Assembly (NCBI GenBank): GCA_024529925.1
Contig: JAFEUB010000910.1
Location: 410,001-474,000 of the forward strand
Length of the DNA stretch: 64,000 nt
Direction: 5' to 3'
DNA from: Ophthalmolycus amberensis
Lineage: Eukaryota; Chordata; Actinopteri; Perciformes; Zoarcidae
A program made the position numbers and the translations under genes. The stretch's first letter is position 1. Each line of letters starts with the position of its first letter. Positions 49,300 to 61,781 of this stretch are shown here, one piece after another. Under the pieces are notes generated by a model. It worked only from the letters and a program-made list of their open reading frames with translations. It did no database searches and was not told the origin of the DNA.

Positions 49300-49749
49300 C
49301 GGTAATGTTAGTTTCCTCCCTGTTTTCTCCCGAACCTTTTTTATTTATTTATATAAATTTGCAAATGAATGAAACTATTGATATAGACTTGAGTGGAAAA
49401 TACAAAAAAGTGTAATTTACCAAGCCAATGTTAATTTGAACTGAGCATTGGGAATAATATTATTTTTTTATTTAATATTGGCCATTGCAGACTTTGAACT
49501 ACACATAAATAAATGATCAAACTCAATAAAAATACTAAATATCAGGTGAACAGAAACCCCCTTTTCTGGACGGGGTATAAGTTTCTTTCCAGCTGAGCTG
49601 AGTCTTTTGCAATTATTAATATCCACCCACAATTTTACAGCACTAAATGCCTCGTAGAAGAAGGGAATGGACATAAGGAGCTTTTTTTTCTGGAAACAAG
49701 TTGGTAGTGTAGCTAAAGTAATGTTCTTTGCATGAACACTTCTTCACAC
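49300..49749 (+). repeat. Partial copy of the HERC 5' flanking sequence
   Basis: Homologous to 31589-32010, upstream of HERC copy 2, including ATGAATGAAACTATTGATAT. It stops at a hAT insertion at 49750, before the part that would hold the ISRE-like sites. It could be the relic of a third HERC promoter. Confidence 0.65.
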
Positions 49750-50650
49750 CAGTGGCGGATGACCAATAGAGGGCCTTGAGTGCCCCTCCTTGAGCCTCAA
49801 AAATGTTTTTTTCAATATTTGTGTTTTTGAAACATGCAATGTACCCAGTAATATTTGTAAAATATGATATCTGCGCAAAATATATGCTTTTCCTGCTCGT
49901 CCTCGCCGCCTGTGTGCACGTCTCAGCAGCGCTGGGGCCATCAAGAATTGGCCCAAAAGAGGCGGGTCTATGAAGCAGATTAGCCAATTGCTGATTAAAG
50001 ATATAAATGAGTGACATACAATTTAGCCAATCAGCGCCCTCAAATAGATTCCGCTTGGGGCCAAATTCGTTTGGCCCCAAGCTGCGCGTTCTCGTCAGGA
50101 GAAGTCTCTCACTACTCCTCCAAGACCCGTTTGAGGAGAACTTTGGCGGAGATTCTGCAGCCAAAGAGCTGATCCCAGATCAGCCTGACCTCACAATCAG
50201 CAGGAAAGGGAAGCAGTACATGCAAAGCTTCTGTAGTAGCTGTCCACCAGACAGGTTTGGCTAGCTGGATGCAGTCATGCTAATAACTTATTTAGCTTTT
50301 TAAAACAACGGGGACAGATCCAGCACGGACAGTTACGGGAGTGAGGGATGAGGAGGTAAGGAAACATGAGAACACCAGGACACACATGGAGAACTCTGTC
50401 AAGCTACATATTAGACAAAGTGAACATCTTTTCTTCTACATAGCTGTCCTCAGTCTCATCTGCTTAACTTGGTCATGGAGGCATCAACATGTAATTGAGA
50501 TGGTAAATTAACAGTGAAAACTCATCATAGCTTAATTTAACATCAGTATTCATAATTACACTTCATGTTTACGTCTCCTGATCTTTACCTCCTATAACAA
50601 GGTCCATAGGGGCATCTCAATAAATAAACATGTTCTATTACATTATATTA
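49750..50650. mobile_element. hAT transposon, third copy, right end lost
   Basis: Starts CAGTGGCGGATGACCAATAG and follows the family sequence to about 50650, where it breaks into an AT microsatellite. It carries one minisatellite unit and shows the uninterrupted sequence at the site where the copy at 8769-11730 is invaded. Confidence 0.75.
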
Positions 50651-50766
50651 TATTTTATAGATATAGATATATACTGTGTCTATATCTATATATGTATATA
50701 TGTATGTGTGTGTTTTATATTATACTGAATATTATTATATGATATATATATATATATACTGTATAT

Positions 50767-51505
50767 CAGTGGCGGGCCGTGCATTTTATACCTGGGCCTT
50801 CTGTGCTGTCCTACTACAGTTGAATTACCTCCTAATAACCTCATTAACGGACAATGCATAGTCAAAGTCAACGTAATTAACACAATGACAACAAAGTCAT
50901 AAGAACCAGTCACATATATTCATATGACAACAAAGCATGACACATCAATCCAGCAAACCTGCAGCGGATCCACGCATTCCACCACACAAGAGCACGAGCC
51001 ATTCAAATATTATTCATAAAAACAACACGATAGACAAATGAACAGTAGTAACGTTACCATGTAAAAAGACAAACTGAGCTGCCCGTTAATGCTGACGTAG
51101 TTGTAGACCAGCTAGAAGGCTCTGTCACGTCAAAGAATACGCGCAACATGTCAAACTAAAGATCTGATTGGTTGAAGAATATGACAAGCAACAATATCGT
51201 CCCCATTCACTTAAACTGCACATGGATTCACTTGAGAGTCTGCAGGCCTCTGGCCTGTCTTCTTACCTAGAGACACAGAGGTGAGATCTGATTGGATAAA
51301 AGCTCGACTTAAAACAAGCTGCACTGGAAGCAGAGCAACTGAGGAAGACAGTAGCTGTGCAATGAGAAAATAAGATAATGGGGAAAATATTTTTATAAAC
51401 TACGATACATGTAGTGTATTTAAGAAAAATTATTAAATTATAAAATCTCTATAACTTTGTGATTCTGTTTAGGCCAGCAGAGAAGGCCTTGCAGGCCCTG
51501 ACGGC
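50767..51505. mobile_element. hAT-type element, second family
   Basis: Starts CAGTGGCGGGCCGTGCATTT within an AT-rich microsatellite. It aligns with 12782-13510 over its middle, and its right part aligns with the reverse complement of the 291-bp MITE at 30187. The final few bases of the right terminus are missing or changed. Confidence 0.65.
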
Positions 51506-51793
51506 TGATAATCACAGCCATAATACCACTTCCTCTTTTTCTGTGCACTCACTGATCCTCCCAACATTTCCAGAGAGTCCTCTTGCATTTAAAAGTGCAT
51601 CTCTAAATGTTTGTGCATCAAGCTGTCTTTTTTCCTGTTATTGACTTTCATCAACTTGATGCACAGTTTGACTTCTATGTGACAACTGAAGAAGTAGAAA
51701 AGGAATTTGCTAACCTGAAAAGTACCATCTCATTAACACTAACTGTCAACTCATGAATGGGGCTTCTGTTTGCTGTGCAGGTGCACGCTTGCA

Positions 51794-51864
51794 ATGGCTC
51801 AGCCTGCGGGGACAGAGGAGAAGATCCACTCTTCTGAAACCCCTCCAGTTGGACAAGATCAGAG
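51794..51864 (+). other. Possible short coding exon
   Basis: An ATG frame of 23 codons (MAQPAGTEEKIHSSETPPVG and three more) ends at a donor, GTGAGA. A (GT)n microsatellite follows at about 51941-51990 and then an acceptor-like TGTTACAG. Weakly comparable to 18544-18596 in block 1. I recognise no family and find no further exons. Confidence 0.25.
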
Positions 51865-51938
51865 GTGAGATCAGGATCTCTTACAGTTGACAGTCTTTTG
51901 TCTGTGAGATTTTTACCTGTTAACTCCAGAGTGATGCC

Positions 51939-51979
<41 letters not shown>

Positions 51980-52074
51980 GTGTGTGTGTGTGTTACAGCT
52001 GAGAGCTGCAGCAAAGACCAGACTGTCCAGAACACACTGGGATCATGGTGAAAACCTTAGCAGACTGGATGTAA

Positions 52075-53339
52075 GGCCATGTCCACACTACTCTGCTTAC
52101 GTTTGGAAACACATATGTTTTGCTACGTTTACACTGAGCAGCCACACTACGCTGGAGTTTTGGCGCACCCTAAACGAAGGAGTTTGAAAACACCCCCGAG
52201 GTTGGAGGTGTTCGAAAACTCTGGGGTTGCGTTTGAGTGTGGACGGTCGGAAACTGATGTGTTTAGAAAAAATGACGCCCACAATCATGTTCACTACTGG
52301 ATTGGTTCTTAGCAGCCATGACGTCCTTCCCTGACGTCCTTCCCTGATTCGTCACACTCACTATCACATGACCCGTACCCGGAAGAAAACAAACTGGGCT
52401 ACCAGTGATTCATTTCAACATGGATAACGAATTTCAAGTGTTGCTTGCTTTGTTGTCTGTACTAGCAGCTGTTATGTAGTAAAAGTCTGCATTTCTGTAG
52501 AGGAAGCAGCTGTTATTGGAGCGATTAGCGAGTGGCGTGACCAGCGGCGTCATCAGCCCAATGGAGCGGACGTCAGAAGCTGTATTAAATGTGAATCGCG
52601 GTTAGCATTTCTCCATTGGCGGTAATGTTAAAATTAGCTTAGAGGCTAGCTAGTCGGACATGTTACATGATGGCTATATCATGGATTGTTGTTTTGTATT
52701 CATGTATGTGTATATGGACAGTTTGTAAAGCCATATTTCATATTGTGTTTCCAGTTTTACAAATAAGAAAGATTCACACTAAAGTCTTGAAACTCTTCTA
52801 CGGATTCCATGGTCTTTATTTCACGGATCTACTGTTAGCGATCTGCTAAGCTTTCCTGCACGAAGCAAGAGCAGAATAGAGTGAGAGACGTGTGTTGACC
52901 ACATTTATGGACCCATAATCTAGTAAACGTTTACGTGTAAGTGTTGATTTTAAAGTAAATTTGATGTGAGAGAGCGAGATAGAGATAGACCCGCAGCGCT
53001 GTAACTAAGTCTGAAAAATAAAACTTCTAAAACTTTCCACGAACTGTCTGTTTGAGTTCATAGAGGACTATTTTAGAGGAAGATCTTAAGTATCAAATAC
53101 AACCTTTCATTATTAAAGACTACTTTATTACTGTCGTATTTTTTTAAACTAAGCAACCAATCCACTTCCTGTTTACACCGTCACAGTGTACGTTAATGGT
53201 CACGTGCTGTCCGTCTTCGAAGGCTGCCGTGTGGATGCAGATCAACTCCAAAATGATGCTGAAACGCCCGTGTGGACGGAGATCATTTCTATTTGAAAAA
53301 TCTGCTTCAAAATATAAACGGAGTAGTATGGATGCAGCC
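52075..53339. mobile_element. PIF/Harbinger transposon, second copy
   Basis: Starts GGCCATGTCCACACTACTC and ends in the partly degenerate complement, GTAGTATGGATGCAGCC. Internal sequence aligns with 13576-15213, but the part with the transposase motif is deleted. A target duplication is not clear. Confidence 0.65.
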
Positions 53340-54134
53340 ATAGTCATTTAATATTATGTTACTTTATAATTTCAGTATCTATGTCAGCTAATGTGCTGCT
53401 ACAGTATTACTATGTGTAATTTAACTTAATTTGTATCCACGCTGACGGACACTGAAGTCAGTAAATATCAACGGTCACTTCTGATGACTTGGTAGTTTCT
53501 GTGCATCCAGCAGTTGTTGTGGCTGAATGTCTCATAATCTCAATAGTCTGACAATAAATTTATATATTATTTTAGAAACAGCAGGAAAAAAAAATGTAAG
53601 AGAATTTAAGAAAATATATGAATCACTTAACTTAGCTGAGTCAGTAAAATCAACGTCCTTTTCTGGAAGATCGACACGACTATTAAACGTTTGGATCTTT
53701 GCACCTTTATACTATTCTAATAAATAATTAAAGTGAGCATTACGGGGAAACTACTTTAAAGAATGAACTTTTCCTGAACTTCTCGGCTATGTCTGCTTGG
53801 TAGTTTGTGTATGCAACGGTTGCTGTGAGTGGATATATTTTGTTTTATTATTCTCTTTTTATTGAGATGGAAAAGCAAAACATTTTATTGTCTCCAAACA
53901 CATATACATAAACTCATCTGGATACCAATACACTTGTCTCCATATTTACCCTTCAATCAATCATTCAGATTAAACAAGAAAGAAACAAAAAGCATATTAC
54001 TGCTGGTGAGGCTCTGGTTTCCGGGACATGAGACATATGGTTCGACCAGGAACAACCCGAAAAAATCTACATTGACCGCCGCCCTGTGGGCCACCGCTCG
54101 AAGGGATATGCGGAAGGGTGATTGGGTAAAAGGG
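53340..54134. other. No gene seen; 3' flank of ZNF copy 2
   Basis: AT-rich spacer corresponding to 18610-19413 in block 1. It has only short chance open frames. Confidence 0.4.
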
Positions 54135-57100
54135 CTAAAGGGGATTCTTTCCTGTGTGAGTTTTCATGTGTACCTTTAGACCTCTGTTGCTCTTAAATCT
54201 GTCATCACAAACTGAGCAGCTGAAAGGTTTCTCTCTTGTGTGAGTTTTCATGTGTGTCTGTAAAATATGTTTACGTGCAAAAGATTTTTTGCAAACTGAG
54301 CAGCTGTAAGGTTTCTCTCCTGTGTGGATTCTCATGTGCATCTGCAAAACATGTTTCTGTGTAAAAGATTTCTCACATAATGAGCAGCTGAAAGGTTTCT
54401 CTCCTGTGTGGATTCTCATGTGTGTCTTCAGACCTCCTCTGGTGCCAAATGTTTTCTCACACTCAGAGCATCTAAAAAGTTTCTCACCAGCACTACATCT
54501 TGAATCACTGACAAGGACTTTTTCAGGTTTCAAAGAGTTTAAACCTGACTGAGGTTCTCTGGTCTTCTTCCAGTCATCAGGTTCAGAAGTGTCTCCAGTC
54601 TTGTCATCAGTATCTGGTTCTGGATGTCTATCTGGATCTAAGTTCCTGTCTGGTTCTGGTCCTCCACAGTCCTCTCCATCAGCTTCTGTTTCCATCTGTT
54701 CAGTTTGTCTTTGATGAAGCTCTGAGGACTGAGCCTCCTCCTCATCATCTTCACTCTTCACAGGAGTGAATGAGAACGTGACATCAGCCTCCTCCAGCCC
54801 TTGAAGCTGCTCTCCCTCCTGACTGGTCCAGAGTTCCTCCTGTTCCTCTTTAATATGTGGGGGCTCTGGGTCCTCCTGTTCCTCTTTAATGTGTGGGGGC
54901 TCTGGGTCCTCCTGTTCCTCTTTAATGTGTGGGGGCTCTGGGTCCTCCTGTTCCTCTTTAATGTGTGAGGGCTCTGGGTCCTCCTGGTCCAGACTGTAGC
55001 TCCACTTCTGCTGCTCAGGTGGAACCTCTTCTTTAACCACCAACAGCTGCTGGACGTCTGCAGGAAAACAGTAAACACATACAGAGACGTTACAAAGACA
55101 TTTTAGTATTGAGCAAATAGTCTCCTGTACATACTTTTTTTCCTGCCATCATTCCCTTACACTCCCTGTGCACAGTTACCAAAAAGACATGCCGACACAA
55201 ATTGTAAAGACACAACGCACCAGCAGCAATGAGGTCATCAATAGTTTACATGGCAAAAAAGTGTGGCACTACCCAACATTGTTAAGAAGTATTGAAAGAA
55301 CCTGCATCCTCCATAAAGTCCGGCTGAGATTTGATCATGTGAGCAGTTATAGTTGACTAATGTACGTAAACCTGCCACTGTAGAAACAGTGGATAGAACC
55401 GTCAGAAGCAGCCACAATGTAACTGTGAACGTGCATCATAGGTGCGCTCCATTTCTGAACCAATAGCACTCCACCTCGGTAGTCAGCCGTAGAGAACATC
55501 CATGTAAAGATGATGAAACTGAAATGTGACAATGACACAATCTGAACTAATAAACTTCATCTAGAGACTGCTCTAAGGAACATAAAGGTCAAGGTAGAAC
55601 CCCCCCCACCCCCCTCCTACACACACACACAATTGTTTGTTGCTTGTAGGTAGTATGCTTGTAATTGTTTGATAGATGTTTGTTGATGTATATTATTGAT
55701 TTATGATCAGTATTGTTCAGTAAATAAACTGTTATATTTTAGGGAGCAGTTTTCTTTGATGTTTTTGTGCCTTTGTGTTGTGATAATAGCTGGATGTTAT
55801 AGTCAGTGCTCGGATTCAAACCTTCACGGTTCACTCTGGATCAGGGTAGGAAATTCACATATTTTTGGAGCCAATTTTTGCCCCCACTGACTGAAATCCA
55901 GGGGCATTTTCAAAAAATTGGGGGCATTTTTTGAAACGTGTGAAGTAACATTTAACCGTTCAAAATAATACATATACTTATTTAGGCTTACAGTATATGA
56001 GCAATTGTCATAAAATGGCAATAATAAGACTATTAGGCGGTAGTCTACAGATTCAAAGTGTTTTCTTAGATTTATTTAACAAAAAACAAACATAAATCAG
56101 ACAATCATATAAAATTGTATTCTTATTTCTTTGTGGTTATTTATTGTTATTATTAAATGTTTTAAACTATTAACAATTATTAAGTCAACGATGCCTTGAT
56201 TACATATACATCAGTCATTGTATGGAATTATTGAGAACAAATATTTTTGTAGCACCTCAAATATTGTGATATTACCCATTTTGGTCCTGAACTTATGCAT
56301 TAGTCATTGTGTGGAAATTTTTAGAAAAACATTTTTATAGCACCTTCATTTTAAAAATGTGCCATTTGAAGGTACAAATTCAGTTCAGAGTTTTTACTCA
56401 GTAAAATATCTTAATTGACTGTCAGTCAGGTTTTATTCATTTCCAGCAACCCTCAAATCAAAGAATAAAGACACTTTACGCACAATTTAGGTGTATTTTC
56501 CCTTTAACTCACGAGATGCAGGTAGCATGTTCTGTACTTAATGTGAATATAATTCATTGAATCCAATTTCCATTATGCAATATGTATACTTTGTTGGCAT
56601 CTTATTCTGAAAACCGGATGTTCGTCTTAAGAAACCGGATGTTGTCTCACGTTAATCTTTCCGTTAACTTTCAAAGTCCTTCCCTCGCTCCCGATCTGCA
56701 CCGTTTGAATGAGTTTACCGTGAATTTCAGGATATAGGTGCACTAACAGGTAAGTGTCTGCTGAGTTTACCGCAGTCTCAGGTCTGATTAAGAAGCGCCC
56801 CATTTTTTTGGGGGGCACTTTTTGCCCCTCTCCTCGTGATATCAGGGGCAAAATGATATTTCTTAGGGGCAGTTTTGCCCTTTGCCCTCGTGTATTTCCG
56901 ACGCTGCTTTGGATGTGGTAAAACTACTTTGAGCCACTGTGAGCCACTGCGTCATGGAGCTGTTATGTCACCACGAAAAAATGTCCCATGATGCACTGTA
57001 ACAAGGACGAAACACAAAATCACCTGTTCATAGACTGCTACAGAGCGCAACATGTCTGGGCCTCACTTCAAGGCCTCGGCCTCGTCTTCAATGTGAACTA

Positions 57101-58236
57101 TAAATCTGTGATGTTTGCTCTGTTTGATGAGAAGATGTCCGTTAAACAAAGAGAACTTTACCAGCTCATTGTCAGCATCACGTTTCAAAATATGGAAAAC
57201 CAGATGTATAATGGTAATAAAACAGACTGTAATGGACGGCAACATGGTGGTGAAACATGTAGTCACTGAACTCAGGAGAAGGAGAACTATTGATAAGAGC
57301 CAGTCCCTCCCGTAGCACTTTTCTTGTATCTGTCTTTGTCTTTGTGTTCTTATGTTTGTATACTCGTGAACCATGTATGTATTTGTGAAAACTGTAGATT
57401 TGATATAAATTAAATTAAATTTTCAAAAAAAAAGAAAAAAAAAGTAAAACTACTTTGACTATTGGCATTTTGAGTGAACACCAATATTGAGACTATCCAC
57501 AGTTTGCTTATTGGTCCCTGCTCCCAGGGTGGTCCCTGTTATTATTGATATATTTTAATAATCATATTGATCAATCATTAAATTTGCATACTTGCCAGTA
57601 ACCAAACCCACTCCTGCCAGATCCGAACACATGTATGTCTACATAGGTCTGTATGTGTCACGATAACAAGGTCTATCTATGTTGTATGCTTGTTTAGTTC
57701 ATTCTATCATTGATCAGGTTGTATTCACTGATTTATATCCAACCGTTTGGTACCGTTCTGCAGCTGAGACAGTCCATATTTAAAATATGGAAGAAATAAA
57801 TAGACTATGTAAGTAACTGGTATTAATTCTGTAAATTAAGGTTAAATGTTGGAATCAACTCTTATGTGGCCATGAACATATCAAAGAGAACAAACTTGTA
57901 CTTTAAGTGTAAATATTTTCTGTCATCTAGAAGCTGAGAGAACAGATCAGAAGAAGACAGAGTCTCACTCCAAACTACATTAAAAGTTATCAGCCGGAGG
58001 ATGAAGTGTTTGAGAACTGAGAGAAGAAATAAAGTGAACCCACGTGCTCTTTGTATCCGGACTTCAGGGTTTAAAACAGCGTCCAGTAGTTTCCGTTGTC
58101 GTTCGTTCTCCTCTTTTGAACGAGAACGTTCCTCCTCGTACTCTGCTATCGTTCTTTCAAACAGACCAAATATCTCTTCAGCAGCCGCAGTTAGTCGCTG
58201 GTTGATTACATATCTCAGCATTTGGACTTTAGACAT
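54135..58236 (-). CDS. C2H2 zinc-finger protein, fish-specific N-terminal type, copy 2 (4 fingers)
   Basis: Paralog of the gene at 19414-23818 with the same two exons: 58236-58044 and 55057-54135, 371 residues. The coiled-coil-like exon 1 and acidic region are nearly identical, but it has four IKEEQE units in place of three and only four C2H2 fingers. Fingers 1, 2 and 4 correspond to the first, second and last fingers of copy 1; finger 3 (SFARKHILQTHMKTH) is closest to its sixth. It is open throughout. The intron holds the same hAT and LINE insertions as copy 1. Confidence 0.85.
55842..56906. mobile_element. hAT-like element in ZNF copy 2 intron
   Basis: Same insertion as 21421-22488, with the same ends and almost identical sequence. 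Confidence 0.65.
56933..57443 (+). mobile_element. 5'-truncated LINE in ZNF copy 2 intron
   Basis: Same insertion as 22515-23025, flanked by GTAAAACTACTTTGA at 56918-56932 and 57444-57458. The A-tail contains one G not found in block 1. Confidence 0.8.
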
Positions 58237-59164
58237 TTTCACTAAACCACAGAAACGTTTCCTCCAGACAAACTCCGTTAAAAACGGTTTGCTCACTCTG
58301 ACCTGCGCTGGGTTAACGTTACTAGGTTACGTTCGGGTCCGTCTACTTCCTGCTAGCATGCTAACTTCATTAGCTCCGTAGGACACCAGGAAACAATCCA
58401 CCAGCAACAGAAACGCTTCCTCCAGACAAACTCCGTTAAAAACACCGTTTCCTCTCCATTAAACTCTGACTAACGCTGTGTTGACAACTTCCGTCCTCGT
58501 CGGTCTGTTTCCAGCTAGCATTCTAAGCTAACTTCAATAGCTTTGTAGGCTACCGGGAGATGAGTCTTCTTCTGCTTCTTCTTCTTTGAGTTTAATGGCG
58601 GACTAAAAACCACCGTTTAAGGTACATACCGCCACCTACTGGACCGGAGTGTGTAAAATATATCAGTGCTTTGTTTTTCTAAACAGTTTTTGTTATTATA
58701 ATTAGTTAGTTTGTATAATTTAGTTCGTATAATTTTTGAAAACTTTATTTCAAACTTTCAATTAAACTTTTAACTTTTTATATATTTTCAATTTACAGAA
58801 TCTTATTGCGATCAACAATTTAAACAAAATGATATAAGTAAGTCATGGATGACTTAAATATACATACATATTTACTTTTTTCTTTACTTATTTGTGTTTA
58901 ATTTTGAGTTTTTCAGTTTCATTTCGTGCCTCATTCAGTTGTATGAGGCACCATAACACGAAACAAGCACAGAAAGAATCCAAACTGTAAAGACACTATT
59001 AATGCAGAAAATGAGATAAATCAATTAAAAACAAAGATTCTTGAAGCACTATCAGTTTGTCCCCTTATTATGATACTCATTTTTCTTATCTGACAGAAGA
59101 ACACAAATATATATATCTATGTTATTGTTTGTATGGCTTGGCCACACAAAGTAAACAATGCTAC
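58237..59164. other. ZNF copy 2 upstream region
   Basis: Near-identical counterpart of 23819-24748, including the interspersed repeat close to 58565-58655. No additional gene is seen. Confidence 0.4.
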
Positions 59165-59811
59165 CTTGTCAAAGTTCCTCTGCTTCTTGTCAAGGTTGGC
59201 TGCGAGACTGTTGGCCCTCTCCACATCAATCATGAGGTCCTCCACCTCACTCTGGAGCCTCTGTTTGGTTTTCTCAAGAGAAGCACACTTGGAATTCACT
59301 GCCTCAATCTGCTCCTCAGCCTCCTGAAGGCGCTGAGCAAGCTTTTTCCTGTTTGAAAAATGTAGAATTTGTCGCTCAGGGAAATACAAATCGTTACAAA
59401 AACCTTTTTCCAGATATTTTTGAATGTATGAAATACAAACAAATACATCATCTGAGACCTTGGATAAACATATGAAAGCAGTGCTGTAATATAAAATGTT
59501 TGCTGCAAAATATGATTTTAACTGCATGTAAAATATATAAATGCATTTCAATTAAATTATTGATTCAAGTAATGCAGTTGCCAGTTGAGAATCCCTAAAA
59601 TGCTAAACTTCTGATGTTTGAATGTTACTCACTTGGATTCCTCAAGCTCCTCAGTGCGCTGAATAGCATCAGTCTCATACTTAGATCTCCACTGAGCCAC
59701 CTCACTGTTGGCCTTGGACATTCCACGCTGCAGCTCAGCCTTGGCCTCCTGCTCCTCCTCAAACTGCTCCCTCAGCAGATCACAGTCATGGCGAGCTGAT
59801 TGCAGTCCATG
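59165..59811 (-). pseudogene. Myosin heavy chain rod fragment, block 2, cut by an LTR element
   Basis: Exons 59348-59165 and 59811-59633 match the block 1 exons at 24932-24749 and 25413-25217. The second is interrupted 15 bases short of its normal 5' end by the LTR at 59812. The rest of this fragment may continue past the retroelement, outside the window. Confidence 0.75.
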
Positions 59812-60423
59812 GTGTAAATAAAAATATATTCATTCAATGTTAAACACAGCTTATACGCGGATATGTGAGTTCTAGTGCAAGAAGGTCAAATACTCCAGAC
59901 GGGGCATTCATAGCGCTCGTCTGAACACAGTGAGAAGTATTAGAACTCTGAAGGATAGCTTTTGCCCCAGTTAAATGTCACATAGCCTTACAGAGAACTA
60001 GTTTCAACTGCCAGCTCCGTCTTAGAGATAAAGAGGCGCCCCGCTTATCAAGTCGGCCGGACATAACAATATGCTGCTACATCAACATCCACACATACTG
60101 ATGATCCAGAGAAGGCGGTCCCAGGACGTGAGCCAGTGTGGGCGGAAATGCCCAGCGCTCCTACCAGGCCGCTGACAGCTAAACACAGCTCCGCCTGCGA
60201 CTTTACCTTAACCAATAGGCTCCATAAGGGGAACCTATACGATACGCATGCGCACTCTGTGTAAGCGCTTCTAGCTTTCATCTGCTCCTAAAGGGTAGAC
60301 ATGCTTTAGGTCCGTGCACGTTTAACTGCTGGACATAATACTTCTGTTACAAATAAACCTTATTGCTTGAATTGAGCTATACGCCTCGACCTGAGTCTGT
60401 TCACCTGAGATTTCTCCTCAACA
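59812..60423 (+). mobile_element. 5' LTR of an endogenous retrovirus-like element
   Basis: Starts TGTAAATAAAAAT at the exact point where myosin homology stops and ends CTCAACA, four bases before the primer site. It is 612 bp and contains AATAAA at 60352-60357. The TGT/ACA ends fit retroviral LTRs. The 3' LTR must lie beyond the window. Confidence 0.75.
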
Positions 60424-60427
60424 AAGC

Positions 60428-60446
60428 TGGTAGCAGAGGATGGTTT
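60428..60446 (+). promoter_or_regulatory. Primer binding site for initiator Met tRNA
   Basis: TGGTAGCAGAGGATGGTTT is complementary to the 3' end of vertebrate initiator methionine tRNA including CCA. It is placed four bases after the LTR end, as expected for minus-strand priming. Confidence 0.75.
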
Positions 60447-61781
60447 TAACGATCAGTAGGAGATACATCTCGTGACGGACTTTTTCTTCTGTCCACAGAC
60501 AAAACAACAGGTGTTTTCTTCCCGAGAGGCTGGGGATTCCGGCTGCCGACCGGAGCAATTCTCCTCACCTCGGGAAACTGACCAACAGCGCTGTACTCAA
60601 AAGGTAAGCAGAGCCTATTTAAATGAATTCTGCAGATTGTCTATAGGTACTAAATTGAATTGGTCAGAAGTACTGAGTTGTGAGTATGAATTGCCTTGAC
60701 TAAATTGCTAATGATAAACTACGTAACATTGTGACAGAATTGTTATGACAGTAGGGGGTTTTTAGCATAGAATGTACATGTATGTGTGTGGATCTAACAG
60801 AAACTGAGGGTTGTGAAATTGCATAGGCTGACATTGTGTTCACCGCGTAAGTTTTGATAACTGCTCTGCGGTTAAGCAACCGAGGCGAAAGCCGAGGCTC
60901 GCTGACCAATGACGGTCTGAAAAGACTGAATTCCGGGCCACACTGTTGATTTATGCGACGTAACAAACTAAAGTTTGGATCACGTATATAGCAACTGTTG
61001 AAGTACGAAGTAACGTGAATAAGTACAAGTAAAGGAACTGCACAAGATATCGCCATTTCCTCCTGGGACCGAGTTCGTACAAGGCATATACTGGAAAACG
61101 CAGATCGGCAGAGATCTTTTCCAGACGTGGTTTGTGTATGAGAATTTGTAGAACTGCGGCAGTGTATGGTTGATTGCGTGCAGCGAAATGTCTCAGGGAG
61201 ACCGATTATTGTTTCAAATTTAGAGAGTGCACAATATATCGCTATTTCCTCCAGGGACCGAGTTCTTACAAGGCATACACTGGAAAACGCAGATCGGCAG
61301 AGATCTTTTCCAGACGTGGTTTGTGTATGAGAATTTGTAGAACTCGGCAGTGTATGGTTGATTGCGTGCAACATAATGTCTCAGGGAGACATAGACTCAA
61401 ATTGTAATTGCAAAACTGTGGCAGTGTAGGGTTGATTGTGTGCAGTGTAATGTCTCAGAGAGACATCGATTTAGACTTAGGAAGTGTAGTTGATAGTGAG
61501 AGCAAAGGACAATTGGAGTTGGAGTGTTTCCACCAGGCTCGTGTGTTGCCAGTTTTTGACGGTCAGTGCAGCGACGCCCACGCATCGGACACAAGCTTTG
61601 CACTCACCACAGAAAACACAAACATTAGAGTCTAGATTGAGAAAGCTGAGGGCTAATGTACATGTCAGTTGTACTGGTAGTGTTAGACATATTACAGATT
61701 TATTGGGAATTGTGTTGGTTAGGGATCGTAAAATTTTAAAAAGCGAAAAGAGCAAGCAGACAGTGCAGGCACAGAGACAGT
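60447..61781 (+). other. Retroelement leader with tandem repeats
   Basis: Between primer site and gag. Two units of about 165-189 bp (61041-61229 and 61230-61395) and a partial third (about 61411-61470) share TTTCCAGACGTGGTTTGTG and GTTGATTGCGTGCA. The minus-strand 224-aa frame across them is a by-product of the repeat. A packaging or regulatory role is possible but not shown. Confidence 0.55.

Noticed and set aside
60700..61374. 224-aa minus-strand open frame with internal duplication
   Set aside because: Antisense of the retroelement leader tandem repeat; no domain is recognised.
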